From: Nocardioides cavernae | Lineage (GTDB): Bacteria > Actinomycetota > Actinomycetes > Propionibacteriales > Nocardioidaceae | NCBI RefSeq assembly: GCF_013410035.1 | Contig: NZ_JACCBW010000002.1 | Coordinates: forward strand, 124,001 to 188,000 | Reading direction: 5' to 3' | Length of the DNA: 64,000 bases | Shown: one piece after another, positions 1 through 8,733 of the stretch | Numbering within the stretch: position 1 is the stretch's first letter | Layout of the letters: the number at the start of each line of letters is the position of its first letter | Program-made: the position numbers and the translations under genes | The notes under the pieces: generated by a model | What the model was told of the DNA's origin: nothing | Seen by the model: the letters and a program-made list of their open reading frames with translations, nothing else | Database searches by the model: none

Positions 1-1437
1 AGCCTCGGCGAGACCGCCGTCGCGCTCCGCTCGCTCGGCGAGGTGGTCGGCGGCGTCCGGGCCACGCGCCACGACGAGCCCGCCGTGGCCGACGTCAAGG
101 GCGCGACGAGGATGGCCGAGCTGCTGCGCCGCACCGCTCGGCAGCACGCGCCCGGGGCACCGACGAGCTTCCGGATCTACTGGCGTGACGAGACCATCGT
201 GCTCGACCCCGGCCTGCTCGGCCGGCTGCGCCGCCAGCTGATGTCGCAGGGCCGCCGCAACCGCCAGCTCCCCCGCGTCGCCAAGACCCTGCTCGACGCG
301 ATGTGGCGCCAGGTCACCGGCGAGCGCGGCAGAGAGCGCGGCCGGGAGGCCTTCGACGACGACATGCTCGGCCACGAGGGCTTCGTCGAGTTCGCCTCCG
401 CCTGGTGGCCGCCGCTCGATGCCCAGACCGTGTTCGGCTGGCTGCGCGACCCCGAGCTCCTCGCCCGCGTCGGCGAGGGCGTCCTCACCCGCGAGGAGCA
501 GCTGCTGCTCACGAAGTCGTGGGCGGCCACCTCGGGTCCGGGCGAGCTGTCGATCGAGGACGTCCCGCTGCTCGACGAGCTGCGCTACGCCCTCGGCGAC
601 GTCCCGCAGCGCAGCGACGACGAGCGCGACCTCGACGAGACGGGACTGCTCGAGGGCGGCGCCGTCGACCTGCAGGAGCTCACCACGATCTCCGAGCGCG
701 ACTACGCCCCCGGCGGCCTGCGGTGGTCGCCGCCGACGCACCGCATCGAGGACGACGGCTACGCCCACGTCCTCATCGACGAGGCCCAGGACCTCACCCC
801 GATGCAGTGGCGCATGGTCGGCCGCCGCGGGCGCACCGCGAGCTGGACGATCGTCGGCGACCCCGCGCAGTCGTCGTGGCCCGACGCCCCCGAGGCCGCG
901 GCCGCCCGCGCCGAGGCGCTGGAGGGCAAGGAGCTCCACGAGTTCCACCTGTCCACCAACTACCGCAACTCCGCGGAGATCTACGCCTTCGCCGCCGACT
1001 ACGCCCGCCGCGTCGGGCTCGACGCCGACCTGCCCGACGCCGTACGCCGCACCGGCGAGGTGCCGGTCGTCGTGGGTCCCGTCGACGACCTGGAGGCCGC
1101 GGTCCGCGAGGCGGTCACGACCGTCGCGGGCCGGGTCGAGGGCACCGTCGGCATCGTCGTGCCGGTCGCGCGCCGCTCCGAGGTCAACGCCTGGCTGGCG
1201 TCGTGGCCCGAGCACGCGACCGACGCCGCCGGCGCCCGCGCCGCGGTCGACTCGTCCGTGACGCCGAGCGGGGAGGACCGCATCGTCGTGCTCACCGGCC
1301 TCGACACCAAGGGCCTCGAGTTCGACGGCATCGTCGTGGTCTCGCCGCAGGAGATCGAGGACGAGTCGGCCACCGGCCGGGCGACCCTCTACGTCGTGCT
1401 CACCCGCGCCACCCAGCTGCTGACGACGGTCGGCTGA
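1..1437 (+). CDS. helR: HelR/HelD-like RNA polymerase-recycling ATPase, C-terminal part (5' end outside window)
   Basis: The reading frame is open from the first base, so only the last 478 codons are present. It carries UvrD/Rep superfamily 1 helicase motifs: a DEAQD Walker B box near base 778, GDPAQSSW near 859, STNYRNS near 955 and a C-terminal VLTRAT motif near 1399. The insert and spacing fit the HelD/HelR branch, which binds RNA polymerase and removes it from DNA; in Streptomyces HelR confers rifampicin tolerance (family knowledge). Walker A must lie upstream. A UvrD-like DNA helicase is the alternative. The secreted glycosidase gene starts 14 bases after the stop. Confidence 0.75.
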   Translation, partial: SLGETAVALRSLGEVVGGVRATRHDEPAVADVKGATRMAELLRRTARQHAPGAPTSFRIYWRDETIVLDPGLLGRLRRQLMSQGRRNRQLPRVAKTLLDAMWRQVTGERGRERGREAFDDDMLGHEGFVEFASAWWPPLDAQTVFGWLRDPELLARVGEGVLTREEQLLLTKSWAATSGPGELSIEDVPLLDELRYALGDVPQRSDDERDLDETGLLEGGAVDLQELTTISERDYAPGGLRWSPPTHRIEDDGYAHVLIDEAQDLTPMQWRMVGRRGRTASWTIVGDPAQSSWPDAPEAAAARAEALEGKELHEFHLSTNYRNSAEIYAFAADYARRVGLDADLPDAVRRTGEVPVVVGPVDDLEAAVREAVTTVAGRVEGTVGIVVPVARRSEVNAWLASWPEHATDAAGARAAVDSSVTPSGEDRIVVLTGLDTKGLEFDGIVVVSPQEIEDESATGRATLYVVLTRATQLLTTVG

Positions 1438-1451
1438 CGGGCGGCGGCCAC

Positions 1452-2276
1452 GTGCTCTCCTCGCTCACGCGCGCCCTGACGGCGCTCGTCCCGGTCGTCC
1501 TCGCCGCGACGCTGCTCGCCCCCGCGGCCCACGCCACCCTCCCGCGCGGCGACACGGTCGACTCCGACCCCGCCCCGTCGTGGGGGTGGGAGCGGGTGTT
1601 CGCCGACGACTTCAGCGGCCTCGCCGGTGCCTGGCCGGAGCAGTGGCACGTCATGCCCGGCTTCAACGCCTCCGTCCAGGACGGCGCCGGCCTGCTGTCG
1701 GTCGGCCAGCTCTCGCAGGTCCGGACCAACCAGTCCTGGGCGCTGCCGGTCGGCACCCAGGTGCGGATGACCGCGCGCCTGCTGATGCCCGACACCGGCA
1801 CCAACTACGCCGCGTTCTGGGCCCAGCAGCCCGACGGGATCGACCCGCGCGAGCTCGACGTCATCGAGAGCTACGGCCCGCTCAAGACCACGGGCGCCCA
1901 GCTCGGCTCCCACCTCTGCTACGACGAGAACCTCGGCACCACGAGGACCGCCTGCGAGGACGCCGGGCTCCCCGCCGAGCTGTGGTCGGTCGGCCACCAC
2001 TTCCCGGCCGGCGCGAAGCCGTGGGAGACCTACTGGATCTACAGCGCGAAGTTCACCGTCGGCGCCGACAGCGTGCAGTTCGCCGCGGCCGACGGCGCCG
2101 GGAACCCGGCGTACGCCCTCGACCTGCACCCGGACCTGCGCCGGGTGCCCAACGGCGCGCTGCCCTTCCACCTCCGGCTCTCCAACAAGGACGTCCTGCC
2201 CGAGCACGCGGTCGCCGGTGGCACGCGCCAGCCGATGTTCGTCGACTGGGTCGCGATGGACGTGAAGTACCCCTAG
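1452..2276 (+). CDS. Secreted glycoside hydrolase family 16-like protein
   Basis: Predicted 274-residue secreted enzyme starting at GTG 1452, chosen because it directly precedes a signal peptide (SSLTRALTALVP, then a hydrophobic run ending AAHA). The body looks like a concanavalin-type beta sandwich and contains ELDVIE at residues 134-139, which fits the GH16 catalytic pattern E-x-D-x-x-E (nucleophile E134, acid/base E139). GH16 enzymes cleave beta-1,3/1,4 glucans, agar or related polysaccharides outside the cell; the substrate cannot be told from sequence. No binding module is attached. The stop abuts the stop of the convergent transporter gene with no bases between. Confidence 0.72.
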   Translation: MLSSLTRALTALVPVVLAATLLAPAAHATLPRGDTVDSDPAPSWGWERVFADDFSGLAGAWPEQWHVMPGFNASVQDGAGLLSVGQLSQVRTNQSWALPVGTQVRMTARLLMPDTGTNYAAFWAQQPDGIDPRELDVIESYGPLKTTGAQLGSHLCYDENLGTTRTACEDAGLPAELWSVGHHFPAGAKPWETYWIYSAKFTVGADSVQFAAADGAGNPAYALDLHPDLRRVPNGALPFHLRLSNKDVLPEHAVAGGTRQPMFVDWVAMDVKYP

Positions 2277-3242
2277 TCAGCGCCCCGGGTCCGGCAGCAC
2301 CGGGCCGGCTGCGGCACTCGGGCGACCCAGCCCCGCCACGGCGAGGAGCACCAGCACGATCCCCGCCACCGCGGCGGGCCCGAGCGACTCCGACAGCACG
2401 ACCGCCGCGACCACGGCCGCGGTGACCGGCTCGACCAGGCTCGCCGTCACCGCCGTGCTCGGTGCGACCACGCGCAGCCCGCTGTAGAGCAGGACGTAGG
2501 CCAGGGCCATCGTCAGGACGCCGAGGTAGGCCAGCCACGCCAGCGCGACGGGGTCGGCGCTCACCCGCGGGCCGTCGACGACCGCGAGGAGCGGCAGCAG
2601 CACGGCCGCGCCGACGAGGGTCATCCCGCTGGTCAGCACCAGCGGCGAGGTCTCCCTGCTGATCGAGCCGCCGGCCAGGGCGGTGAGGGCGTACGTCGTC
2701 CCGGACGCGACGGCGAGCACGACCCCCAGCACCGGGTCGGGGCCGGTGGACGACGCGTGGCCGGCGACGCTGACGAGCACCAGCCCGAGGAGCGCCGTCG
2801 CGAGGACCGCCAGCCGACCGGGCGTCGGGGCACGCCGCTGGCGTACGGACTCCACCACCGTCAGCAGCACGGGCGCGAGGCCGAGGCTGACGACCGTGGA
2901 GACCGCCACCCCGACCTGGGTGACCGAGACGAAGTAGAAGCCCTGGTAGGCCGCGGTGCCGACCCCCACGACGAGCAGCTGGCGGGGGCGCGTACGGGCG
3001 AGGTGCACCAGCTCGGGGCCCCTGCGCAGTGCGAGGAGGGCGAGCAGCAGGACGACCGCCGCCGTCGCCATCCGCCAGGCGCTGATCGTGATCGGCGACA
3101 TCGGCTCGTGCTCGCGGATGAGCTGGAGCGCCAGGCCCCCGGTGCCCCACAGGACGCTGGCCCCGGCGACCTCGACGAGGCCGCGCAGGTGGGACTGCTC
3201 GTGGTGGCGCGGCGCAGCCACTGCCTGCGCCTGCCCGACCAT
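2277..3242 (-). CDS. EamA-family (DMT superfamily) exporter
   Basis: About 321 residues with ten hydrophobic segments in two homologous EamA halves; the first begins VAGASVLWGTGG and the second half has GTTYALTALAG. Members export metabolites or amino acids across the cytoplasmic membrane, but the substrate cannot be assigned. I prefer ATG 3242 because a CAGACT hexamer lies 7 bases upstream, as at other leaderless genes here; GTG 3278 would add 12 residues. It diverges from the epimerase gene, and ends flush against the convergent GH16 gene. The extreme C-terminus is short and loop-like. Confidence 0.82.
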   Translation of the reverse strand: MVGQAQAVAAPRHHEQSHLRGLVEVAGASVLWGTGGLALQLIREHEPMSPITISAWRMATAAVVLLLALLALRRGPELVHLARTRPRQLLVVGVGTAAYQGFYFVSVTQVGVAVSTVVSLGLAPVLLTVVESVRQRRAPTPGRLAVLATALLGLVLVSVAGHASSTGPDPVLGVVLAVASGTTYALTALAGGSISRETSPLVLTSGMTLVGAAVLLPLLAVVDGPRVSADPVALAWLAYLGVLTMALAYVLLYSGLRVVAPSTAVTASLVEPVTAAVVAAVVLSESLGPAAVAGIVLVLLAVAGLGRPSAAAGPVLPDPGR

Positions 3243-3303
3243 GGCGGCGAGTCTGCCAGCCGCGGCGGTCCGGGACACGTGGGTCTCACCCGCCCGCTGC
3301 GCC

Positions 3304-3309
3304 TAGGGT
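3304..3309 (+). promoter_or_regulatory. Leaderless -10 box TAGGGT
   Basis: TAGGGT ends 7 bases before ATG 3317, which would place transcription start at or one base from the start codon. No Shine-Dalgarno sequence is needed. Confidence 0.55.
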
Positions 3310-3316
3310 GACGGTC

Positions 3317-4396
3317 ATGGCTTCCTCCCAGCAGGCAGGCGGTCGGGTCCTCGTCACGGGCGGCGCCGGCTTCATCGGTACGACCCTCGCGCGCGAGCTC
3401 GCGGAGCAGGCCGAGCAGTGGGTGGTCCTCGACAACCTCCACCCGCAGGTGCACCCCGGCTCGCAGCCCCCGGCCGACCTGCCCGAGGCGGTCGACCTCA
3501 GGATCGGCGACGTCACCGACGCAGGTGACCTCGACGCCGTCGTCGCCGACCTGCGGCCCGACACCGTCGTCCACCTCGCCGCGGAGACCGGCACGGCGCA
3601 GTCGCTCTCGGAGAGCACGCGCCACGGCATGGTCAACGTCGTCGGCACGACCCAGTTGCTCGACGCCCTCACCCGCGCCGGCCACGTGCCGGCGCACGTC
3701 GTGCTCACGAGCTCGCGCGCGGTCTACGGCGAGGGGGTGTGGCGCAATCCCGACGGGTCGACCTTCCAGCCGGGGCTGCGCACGCACGCCCAGCTCGAGG
3801 CCGGGAGGTGGGACCACGGCGACGGTGCGGCCCACGTGCCCAACACCGTCGCGGGCACCCACCCCCACCCGATCAACGTCTACGGGGCGACCAAGCTCGC
3901 GCAGGAGCAGATCCTCTCGGCCTGGACCGGCTCGCACGACACCCGCCTCTCGGTCCTCCGGCTCCAGAACGTCTACGGCCCGCGCCAGTCGCTGTCGAAC
4001 CCCTACACCGGCATCGTGTCCCTCTTCTCGCGGATCGCCCGCGAGGGAGGGTCGATCCCGCTCTACGAGGACGGCGACATCACCCGCGACTTCGTCCACA
4101 TCGACGACGTGGTGAGCGCGCTCGTCGCGGCCATCGCGCACAAGCCCGCCGACCACCTGCGCACCGTCGACGTGGGCAGCGGGGTGCGCACGACGATCGG
4201 CGACCTCGCCCGCGAGATCGCGGCCTACCACTCCGCGCCCGAGCCGCACGTCACCGGTCAGTACCGCGACGGCGACGTGCGGCACGCCTCCTGCGACGTC
4301 GAGATGACGCTCCGCGCGCTCGACTGGCAGCCCCGGGTCAGCCTGCGCGACGGCGTCGCCGGCCTGCAGGAGTGGATCGCGACGCAGCTGGACTGA
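3317..4396 (+). CDS. NAD-dependent epimerase/dehydratase (extended SDR, sugar-nucleotide type)
   Basis: Predicted 359-residue extended short-chain dehydrogenase. The N-terminus has the Rossmann motif G15-x-x-G18-x-x-G21 (VTGGAGFIG), and the catalytic Tyr and Lys are Y189 and K193 in YGATK. The pattern NVYGPRQSLSNPYTG plus RDFVHIDD resembles nucleotide-sugar 4-epimerases such as dTDP-rhamnose or UDP-glucose epimerases, acting in cell-envelope polysaccharide synthesis. No sugar transferase is adjacent, so the exact substrate is open. ATG 3317 is chosen over GTG 3308 because a TAGGGT -10 lies 7 bases upstream. Confidence 0.82.
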   Translation: MASSQQAGGRVLVTGGAGFIGTTLARELAEQAEQWVVLDNLHPQVHPGSQPPADLPEAVDLRIGDVTDAGDLDAVVADLRPDTVVHLAAETGTAQSLSESTRHGMVNVVGTTQLLDALTRAGHVPAHVVLTSSRAVYGEGVWRNPDGSTFQPGLRTHAQLEAGRWDHGDGAAHVPNTVAGTHPHPINVYGATKLAQEQILSAWTGSHDTRLSVLRLQNVYGPRQSLSNPYTGIVSLFSRIAREGGSIPLYEDGDITRDFVHIDDVVSALVAAIAHKPADHLRTVDVGSGVRTTIGDLAREIAAYHSAPEPHVTGQYRDGDVRHASCDVEMTLRALDWQPRVSLRDGVAGLQEWIATQLD

Positions 4397-4426
4397 GACG
4401 CCCGTCGCGCCCGCGCACGCCGCCCG

Positions 4427-4432
4427 TAGGGT
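4427..4432 (+). promoter_or_regulatory. Leaderless -10 box TAGGGT
   Basis: TAGGGT ends 7 bases before ATG 4440; the predicted transcript begins at the start codon. Confidence 0.55.
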
Positions 4433-4439
4433 GCTCCGC

Positions 4440-6341
4440 ATGACCGACACCCCCACCGTCCGAGACCTCCTGGAGCAGGTCCAGGGGCACGGTGCGTGGG
4501 CGGCCATCCGGCGCAAGGCCTCCCCGACGGCCGGGCTGGTCGGGGGTACGCCCCACGAGGTCGCGTCGCTGCTCGACATCCCGCTCGAGACCGGTGCGCC
4601 CGAGCCGGGCCGCAGTGCCGACCGGCTGGTCGCGGTGCCGTTCCGTCAGGTGCGCGAGCGCGGGTTCGCCGCCATCGACGACGGCACCCCGCTGACCGTG
4701 GTGGACATCGAGGCCGAGCACGAGGTGCCGGTCGAGGACCTGCTCGCCGCCCTGCCGGACGTGCCGGTCGAGTTCGCCGACCGCGGCGGCTTCACGACGA
4801 GCGACGACGACTACGCCACCGTCGTCGACGCGATCATCCGCGACGAGATCGGGCAGGGCGAGGGCGCCAACCTGGTCATCGGCCGGCACTACCGCGCGGT
4901 CGTCGCCGACTGGGACGCGACGAAGGCGCTCACCGTCCTGCGCCGCCTGCTGGAGCGCGAGCGCGGGGCGTACTGGACGTTCTGCTTCTACACCGGAGAG
5001 CGCTTCCTCATCGGCGCCAGCCCCGAGCGGCACGTGTCCGTCCGCTCCGGCGACGTCCGGATGAACCCGATCTCCGGCACCTTCCGCGTCGGGGGTCACG
5101 GCGACGGGCTGAAGGACCGGCTGCTGGAGTTCCTCGCCGACGAGAAGGAGGTCTTCGAGCTCTTCATGGTCGTGGACGAGGAGCTCAAGATGATGTGCGA
5201 CATCTGCCACGAGGGCGGACAGGTGCTCGGGCCGTTCCTCAAGCCGATGACGCACCTGATCCACACCGAGTACCTCCTGGCCGGCCGCTCCGACCGCGAC
5301 CACCGCGAGATCCTGCGCGACACCATGTTCGCCGCGACCGTGACGGGCGCGCCGGTCGAGAACGCCTGCCGGCTGATCGCCGACTACGAGCCCGAGGGGC
5401 GCGGCTACTACGGCGCCGCCCTCGCGCTGTTCGGCCGCTCGCCCGACGGCACGCCCACGATGGACAGCCCGATCCTGATCCGTACGGCCGACGTCTCGCC
5501 GGGCGGCGAGCTCAAGGTCACCGCGGGTGCCACCCTGGTGCGCGACTCCGACGCGACCTACGAGGTCGCCGAGACGCGCGCCAAGGCCGGAGGCATCCTC
5601 AGCGCCTTCGGCCTGGCGCCCGCCGCGACGTCCGACGGTGCGGACATCGCCGACCTCGCCCGCGACGAGGACGTCGTCCTCGCGCTCGGCAGCCGCAACC
5701 AGCGCCTGTCCCGCTTCTGGCTGACCGACCAGGCCGGCGAGCCCGCCGACCCGGGCCTGGCGGGCAAGCAGGTCGCGATCCTGCACGGCGAGGACGACTT
5801 CGTGAACATGCTCGTCCACGTCCTCGGCGTCTTCGGGATGACGTCGCGGGTGGTGCGCCACGAGGACTACGTCCCGGGCGCCTTCGACGGGGCCGACCTC
5901 GTCATCGTCGGTCCCGGGCCGGGGGACCCCCGCGAGGGCGAGCACCCCAAGATCGCCTCCTTCCGGCGTGCGGTCGACGACCTGCTGGCGTCGGGGCAGC
6001 CGTTCCTCGCCGTGTGCCTCGGCCACCAGACGCTGTGCGACCGGCTCGGCCTCGAGCTCGGCTACAAGGACGTGGTCTTCCAAGGCACGCAGTCGCCGGT
6101 GCGCATCGACGGACGCACCGAGCGGGTCGGCTTCTACAACACCTTCGTGGGCCGCGTCCCGTCCGGCGCGGCGCTGCCCGAGGGCGTACGCGTCGAGGCG
6201 GACGAGGCGAGCGGCGACATCCACGCGATCGTCGGGCCGCACTACCGCGGCATCCAGTTCCACGCCGAGTCGATCCTCACCGAGCACGGCTACGACCTGC
6301 TGCACACCGCGGTGCGCGACCTGCTGACGTCGACCGGCTAA
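4440..6341 (+). CDS. PhzE-type anthranilate synthase family fusion (2-amino-2-deoxyisochorismate synthase-like)
   Basis: Predicted 633-residue fusion of a chorismate-binding domain (about 1-400) and a class I glutamine amidotransferase (about 435-633). PISGT at 210-214 and the stretch VVDEELKMMCDIC match PhzE rather than TrpE (PIAGT) or PabB (PIKGT). The amidotransferase has nucleophile C526 (CLGHQ) and H608/E610 in QFHAES, also PhzE-like, plus RVGFYNTF. PhzE converts chorismate and glutamine to 2-amino-2-deoxyisochorismate, first step of phenazine and some other shikimate-derived pathways. No phz or other pathway genes lie nearby, so its product is unknown; serving as anthranilate synthase is the alternative. 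Confidence 0.8.
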   Translation: MTDTPTVRDLLEQVQGHGAWAAIRRKASPTAGLVGGTPHEVASLLDIPLETGAPEPGRSADRLVAVPFRQVRERGFAAIDDGTPLTVVDIEAEHEVPVEDLLAALPDVPVEFADRGGFTTSDDDYATVVDAIIRDEIGQGEGANLVIGRHYRAVVADWDATKALTVLRRLLERERGAYWTFCFYTGERFLIGASPERHVSVRSGDVRMNPISGTFRVGGHGDGLKDRLLEFLADEKEVFELFMVVDEELKMMCDICHEGGQVLGPFLKPMTHLIHTEYLLAGRSDRDHREILRDTMFAATVTGAPVENACRLIADYEPEGRGYYGAALALFGRSPDGTPTMDSPILIRTADVSPGGELKVTAGATLVRDSDATYEVAETRAKAGGILSAFGLAPAATSDGADIADLARDEDVVLALGSRNQRLSRFWLTDQAGEPADPGLAGKQVAILHGEDDFVNMLVHVLGVFGMTSRVVRHEDYVPGAFDGADLVIVGPGPGDPREGEHPKIASFRRAVDDLLASGQPFLAVCLGHQTLCDRLGLELGYKDVVFQGTQSPVRIDGRTERVGFYNTFVGRVPSGAALPEGVRVEADEASGDIHAIVGPHYRGIQFHAESILTEHGYDLLHTAVRDLLTSTG

Positions 6342-6444
6342 AGTCGAGTCAAAGAGTCGACAATCAATCCTGCGTGGCAGGCAACCGATCGGCGGCGCAG
6401 GACGTCACCTCTGGTGAGCCGGCTCGGGACACGACGGGGGAGCA

Positions 6445-8136
6445 GTGCGGTACTTCAAGGGAGCCTGGGCAGGCGTGTGCCTCCTGGCGTTGATGGCGTG
6501 CGGGACGACGAGCGGGTCGCTCCCGCGCGAGGACGTGTCGCCGACGCCGCCGCGCACGAGCGCGGCCGCGATGGCCGAGCTCGAGCCGGCCGCCGCGCAG
6601 GCGAAGCGGCCCAACATCGTGGTCGTCATGCTCGACGACTTCTCGATGGACCTCGTGCAGACGATGCGGTCGGTGCAGACGATGCGCAAGGCGGGCGCGA
6701 GCTATCCCTACACCTACGTCACCGACTCGCTGTGCTGCGTGTCGCGCTCGAGCTTCTTCACCGGCCAGTACCCGCACCAGACCGGCGTGCGCACCAACAC
6801 CTCCAACAGGGGCACGTCGACGCTCGGGGGCTGGCCCGCGTACGACACCAACGGCAACCCGGAGCGCGCGTTCAACGTGCGGCTGCAGCAGGCCGGCTAC
6901 CACACCGGCTTCATCGGCAAGTTCCTCAACGAGTACGAGTGGGCGCCCGGCCGGTCGCTGCCGCCGGTGGTGCCGGGGTGGACGACGTTCAACACCGTCT
7001 TCGGCTCGGCCTACGACGGCTGGGACTTCGCCAGCACCCGCCTCGTCGACCAGCGGCTCCAGCTGGTGCAGCACCCGGCACCGCCCGCCGGCGCGAGCGA
7101 CGCGGCCAAGGACAAGGCGTACGCGGGCACGGTGATCGGCAACCAGGCGATGGACTTCATCGCGGCCGGCGAGTCCTCGGACGCGCCCTACTTCCTCGAG
7201 GTCGCGCTCTACGCCCCGCACAACCGGGTGAACCCCGAGCCGCACTACGCCGGCGACCCGCTCTTCCCGCCGATGTTCCGCGACCGCTCCGGCGCGCGCA
7301 GCTGCGGCCGGGTGGCGTGCCGCAAGCTCACCACCGACGACCTGCCCGGCTTCGGCGACGCCCGCAGGGACAACCGGCCCCGCCGGGCCGACGGCACCCG
7401 CGCGCGGGCGTGGAACACCGTGCGTACGCTCCCCGCACCGCTCGCGGTCCGCGACCTGCGCGACCGGGCGCGGATGTCACAGTCGGCCGACCGGCTGGTG
7501 AAGCGGATCCTGCGGGCGGTCGGGCCGAACACCTACGTCGTGCTGACCTCCGACAACGGCTTCCACCTCGGCCAGAACGGGCTCGGCCGCGGCAAGGGCA
7601 CGCCCTACGACACCGACGTCCGGGTGCCGCTGCTCGTCACCGGCCCCGGCGTCGTGCCCGGCGCGCGCAAGGAGGTCACCAGCAACATCGACCTCGCGCC
7701 GACCTTCGAGGAGCTCGCCGGGCTGGCGCCGGCGCCCTACCGCAGCGGGCTCTCGTTGGTGCCGACGCTCACCCAGCCCACGCTGGCGCGGCAGTCGTAC
7801 GCCTTCCTCGAGCACACCCAGCAGACGCTGACGGGCAACGACCCCGACGCCGCGTTCACCGGGCCGGAGCTCGACCGGATCCCGTCCTACACGGCCGTGC
7901 GCAGCCGCACCGCGCTGCTCGCGCGCTTCGACCTCGACCCGCGCCCCGGGAAGGTGCAGTGGGGCTACGAGTTCTACCGCTACCGGCGCAACGGGTTCGA
8001 GCTGAAGAACCAGTTCGCCAGCACGAAGCGCCAGGACGAGGTCGCGACGCTCATGGCGAAGCTCGCCGCCTTCGACTCGTGCACGGAGTCCGGCGACCAG
8101 CCCGTGTCGGACGCCTGCCGCGCCGTGCGGCAGTAG
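6445..8136 (+). CDS. Sulfatase family lipoprotein with variant FGly motif
   Basis: 563 residues from GTG 6445, preceded by GGGGGAG at about 6436. The N-terminus is a lipoprotein signal with lipobox LMAC (C19). The sulfatase/alkaline-phosphatase fold shows NIVVVMLDD at 57-65 and SDNGFHLGQNGLGRGKG later. The formylglycine site reads C97-C98-V99-S100-R101, so the Pro (or Ala) of C-x-P/A-x-R is Val. Sulfatases hydrolyse sulfate esters; in this family formylglycine is made from the Cys by FGE. Whether the variant is still modified is uncertain. It probably acts on the outer face of the membrane. A GTG to ATG frame check shows no better start. Confidence 0.8.
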   Translation: MRYFKGAWAGVCLLALMACGTTSGSLPREDVSPTPPRTSAAAMAELEPAAAQAKRPNIVVVMLDDFSMDLVQTMRSVQTMRKAGASYPYTYVTDSLCCVSRSSFFTGQYPHQTGVRTNTSNRGTSTLGGWPAYDTNGNPERAFNVRLQQAGYHTGFIGKFLNEYEWAPGRSLPPVVPGWTTFNTVFGSAYDGWDFASTRLVDQRLQLVQHPAPPAGASDAAKDKAYAGTVIGNQAMDFIAAGESSDAPYFLEVALYAPHNRVNPEPHYAGDPLFPPMFRDRSGARSCGRVACRKLTTDDLPGFGDARRDNRPRRADGTRARAWNTVRTLPAPLAVRDLRDRARMSQSADRLVKRILRAVGPNTYVVLTSDNGFHLGQNGLGRGKGTPYDTDVRVPLLVTGPGVVPGARKEVTSNIDLAPTFEELAGLAPAPYRSGLSLVPTLTQPTLARQSYAFLEHTQQTLTGNDPDAAFTGPELDRIPSYTAVRSRTALLARFDLDPRPGKVQWGYEFYRYRRNGFELKNQFASTKRQDEVATLMAKLAAFDSCTESGDQPVSDACRAVRQ

Positions 8137-8160
8137 GGTCTCGCCGGCCGCGGCAACCAC

Positions 8161-8166
8161 TACTGT
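8161..8166 (+). promoter_or_regulatory. Leaderless -10 box TACTGT
   Basis: TACTGT ends 6 bases before GTG 8173 (pabA), consistent with a leaderless pabA-pabB transcript. Confidence 0.5.
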
Positions 8167-8172
8167 CGCTGC

Positions 8173-8733
8173 GTGCGACCGGACGTGATCGTGGTGGACC
8201 ACCACGACTCCTACACGTGGAACCTGGTGCACCTCGTCGCGTCCGTGACCGGCGTGCTGCCGCGGGTCGTGCAGCACGACGAGGTCGAGCCGGCCGACGT
8301 GCTGCGGCACTCGCACGTCGTGCTGTCGCCCGGTCCCGGCCACCCGGCGTCACCTGCCGACTTCTCCGTGGGCAACGCCGTGCTCCTCGCGGGCGAGCGG
8401 CCGGTGCTGGGCGTGTGCCTCGGGATGCAGGGCCTGGTCACGGCGTACGGCGGCACGGTCGACCGCCTCCCTCCCGCGCACGGCGAGGTGGCGGCCATCA
8501 GCCACGACGGGCTCGGCGTGTACGCCGGGGTGCCGCAGGGGTTCGCCGCGGTCCGCTACCACTCCCTCGGGGCGGTCTCTCTTCCTCCGTCCCTCGAGGC
8601 GACGGCCTGGTCGGAGGACGGCGTCGTGATGGGCGTGCGGCACGCCGACCTGCCCCTGGAGGGCGTGCAGTTCCACCCGGAGTCGGTGCTCTCCGAGCAC
8701 GGCGCCGACCTGATCGGGAACTTCCTCGCGTGA
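8173..8733 (+). CDS. pabA: Aminodeoxychorismate synthase component II (glutamine amidotransferase)
   Basis: 186-residue class I glutamine amidotransferase. It has the oxyanion region PGPGHP at 53-58, nucleophile C82 in GVCLGMQ, and catalytic H168 and E170 in QFHPES. It supplies ammonia to PabB for conversion of chorismate to 4-amino-4-deoxychorismate in folate synthesis, in the cytoplasm. The stop overlaps the pabB start in GTGA (8730-8733), which supports partnership with pabB rather than with trpE. Length is normal for the family. Confidence 0.88.
   Translation: MRPDVIVVDHHDSYTWNLVHLVASVTGVLPRVVQHDEVEPADVLRHSHVVLSPGPGHPASPADFSVGNAVLLAGERPVLGVCLGMQGLVTAYGGTVDRLPPAHGEVAAISHDGLGVYAGVPQGFAAVRYHSLGAVSLPPSLEATAWSEDGVVMGVRHADLPLEGVQFHPESVLSEHGADLIGNFLA

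Noticed and set aside
303..2276. A 657-residue open frame on the plus strand running through the helicase and into the GH16 gene
   Set aside because: Its first part is Arg/Pro/Gly low-complexity typical of the wrong frame in GC-rich DNA; only the part after GTG 1452 is real.
2861..4579. Long minus-strand open frames across the epimerase and PhzE genes
   Set aside because: They are antisense frames with skewed Arg/Gly/Val composition and no recognisable domains, while the plus-strand frames have clear motifs.
8135..8150. TAGGGT just after the sulfatase stop
   Set aside because: It is 30 bases from pabA, whereas TACTGT at 8161 is at the consistent leaderless distance.
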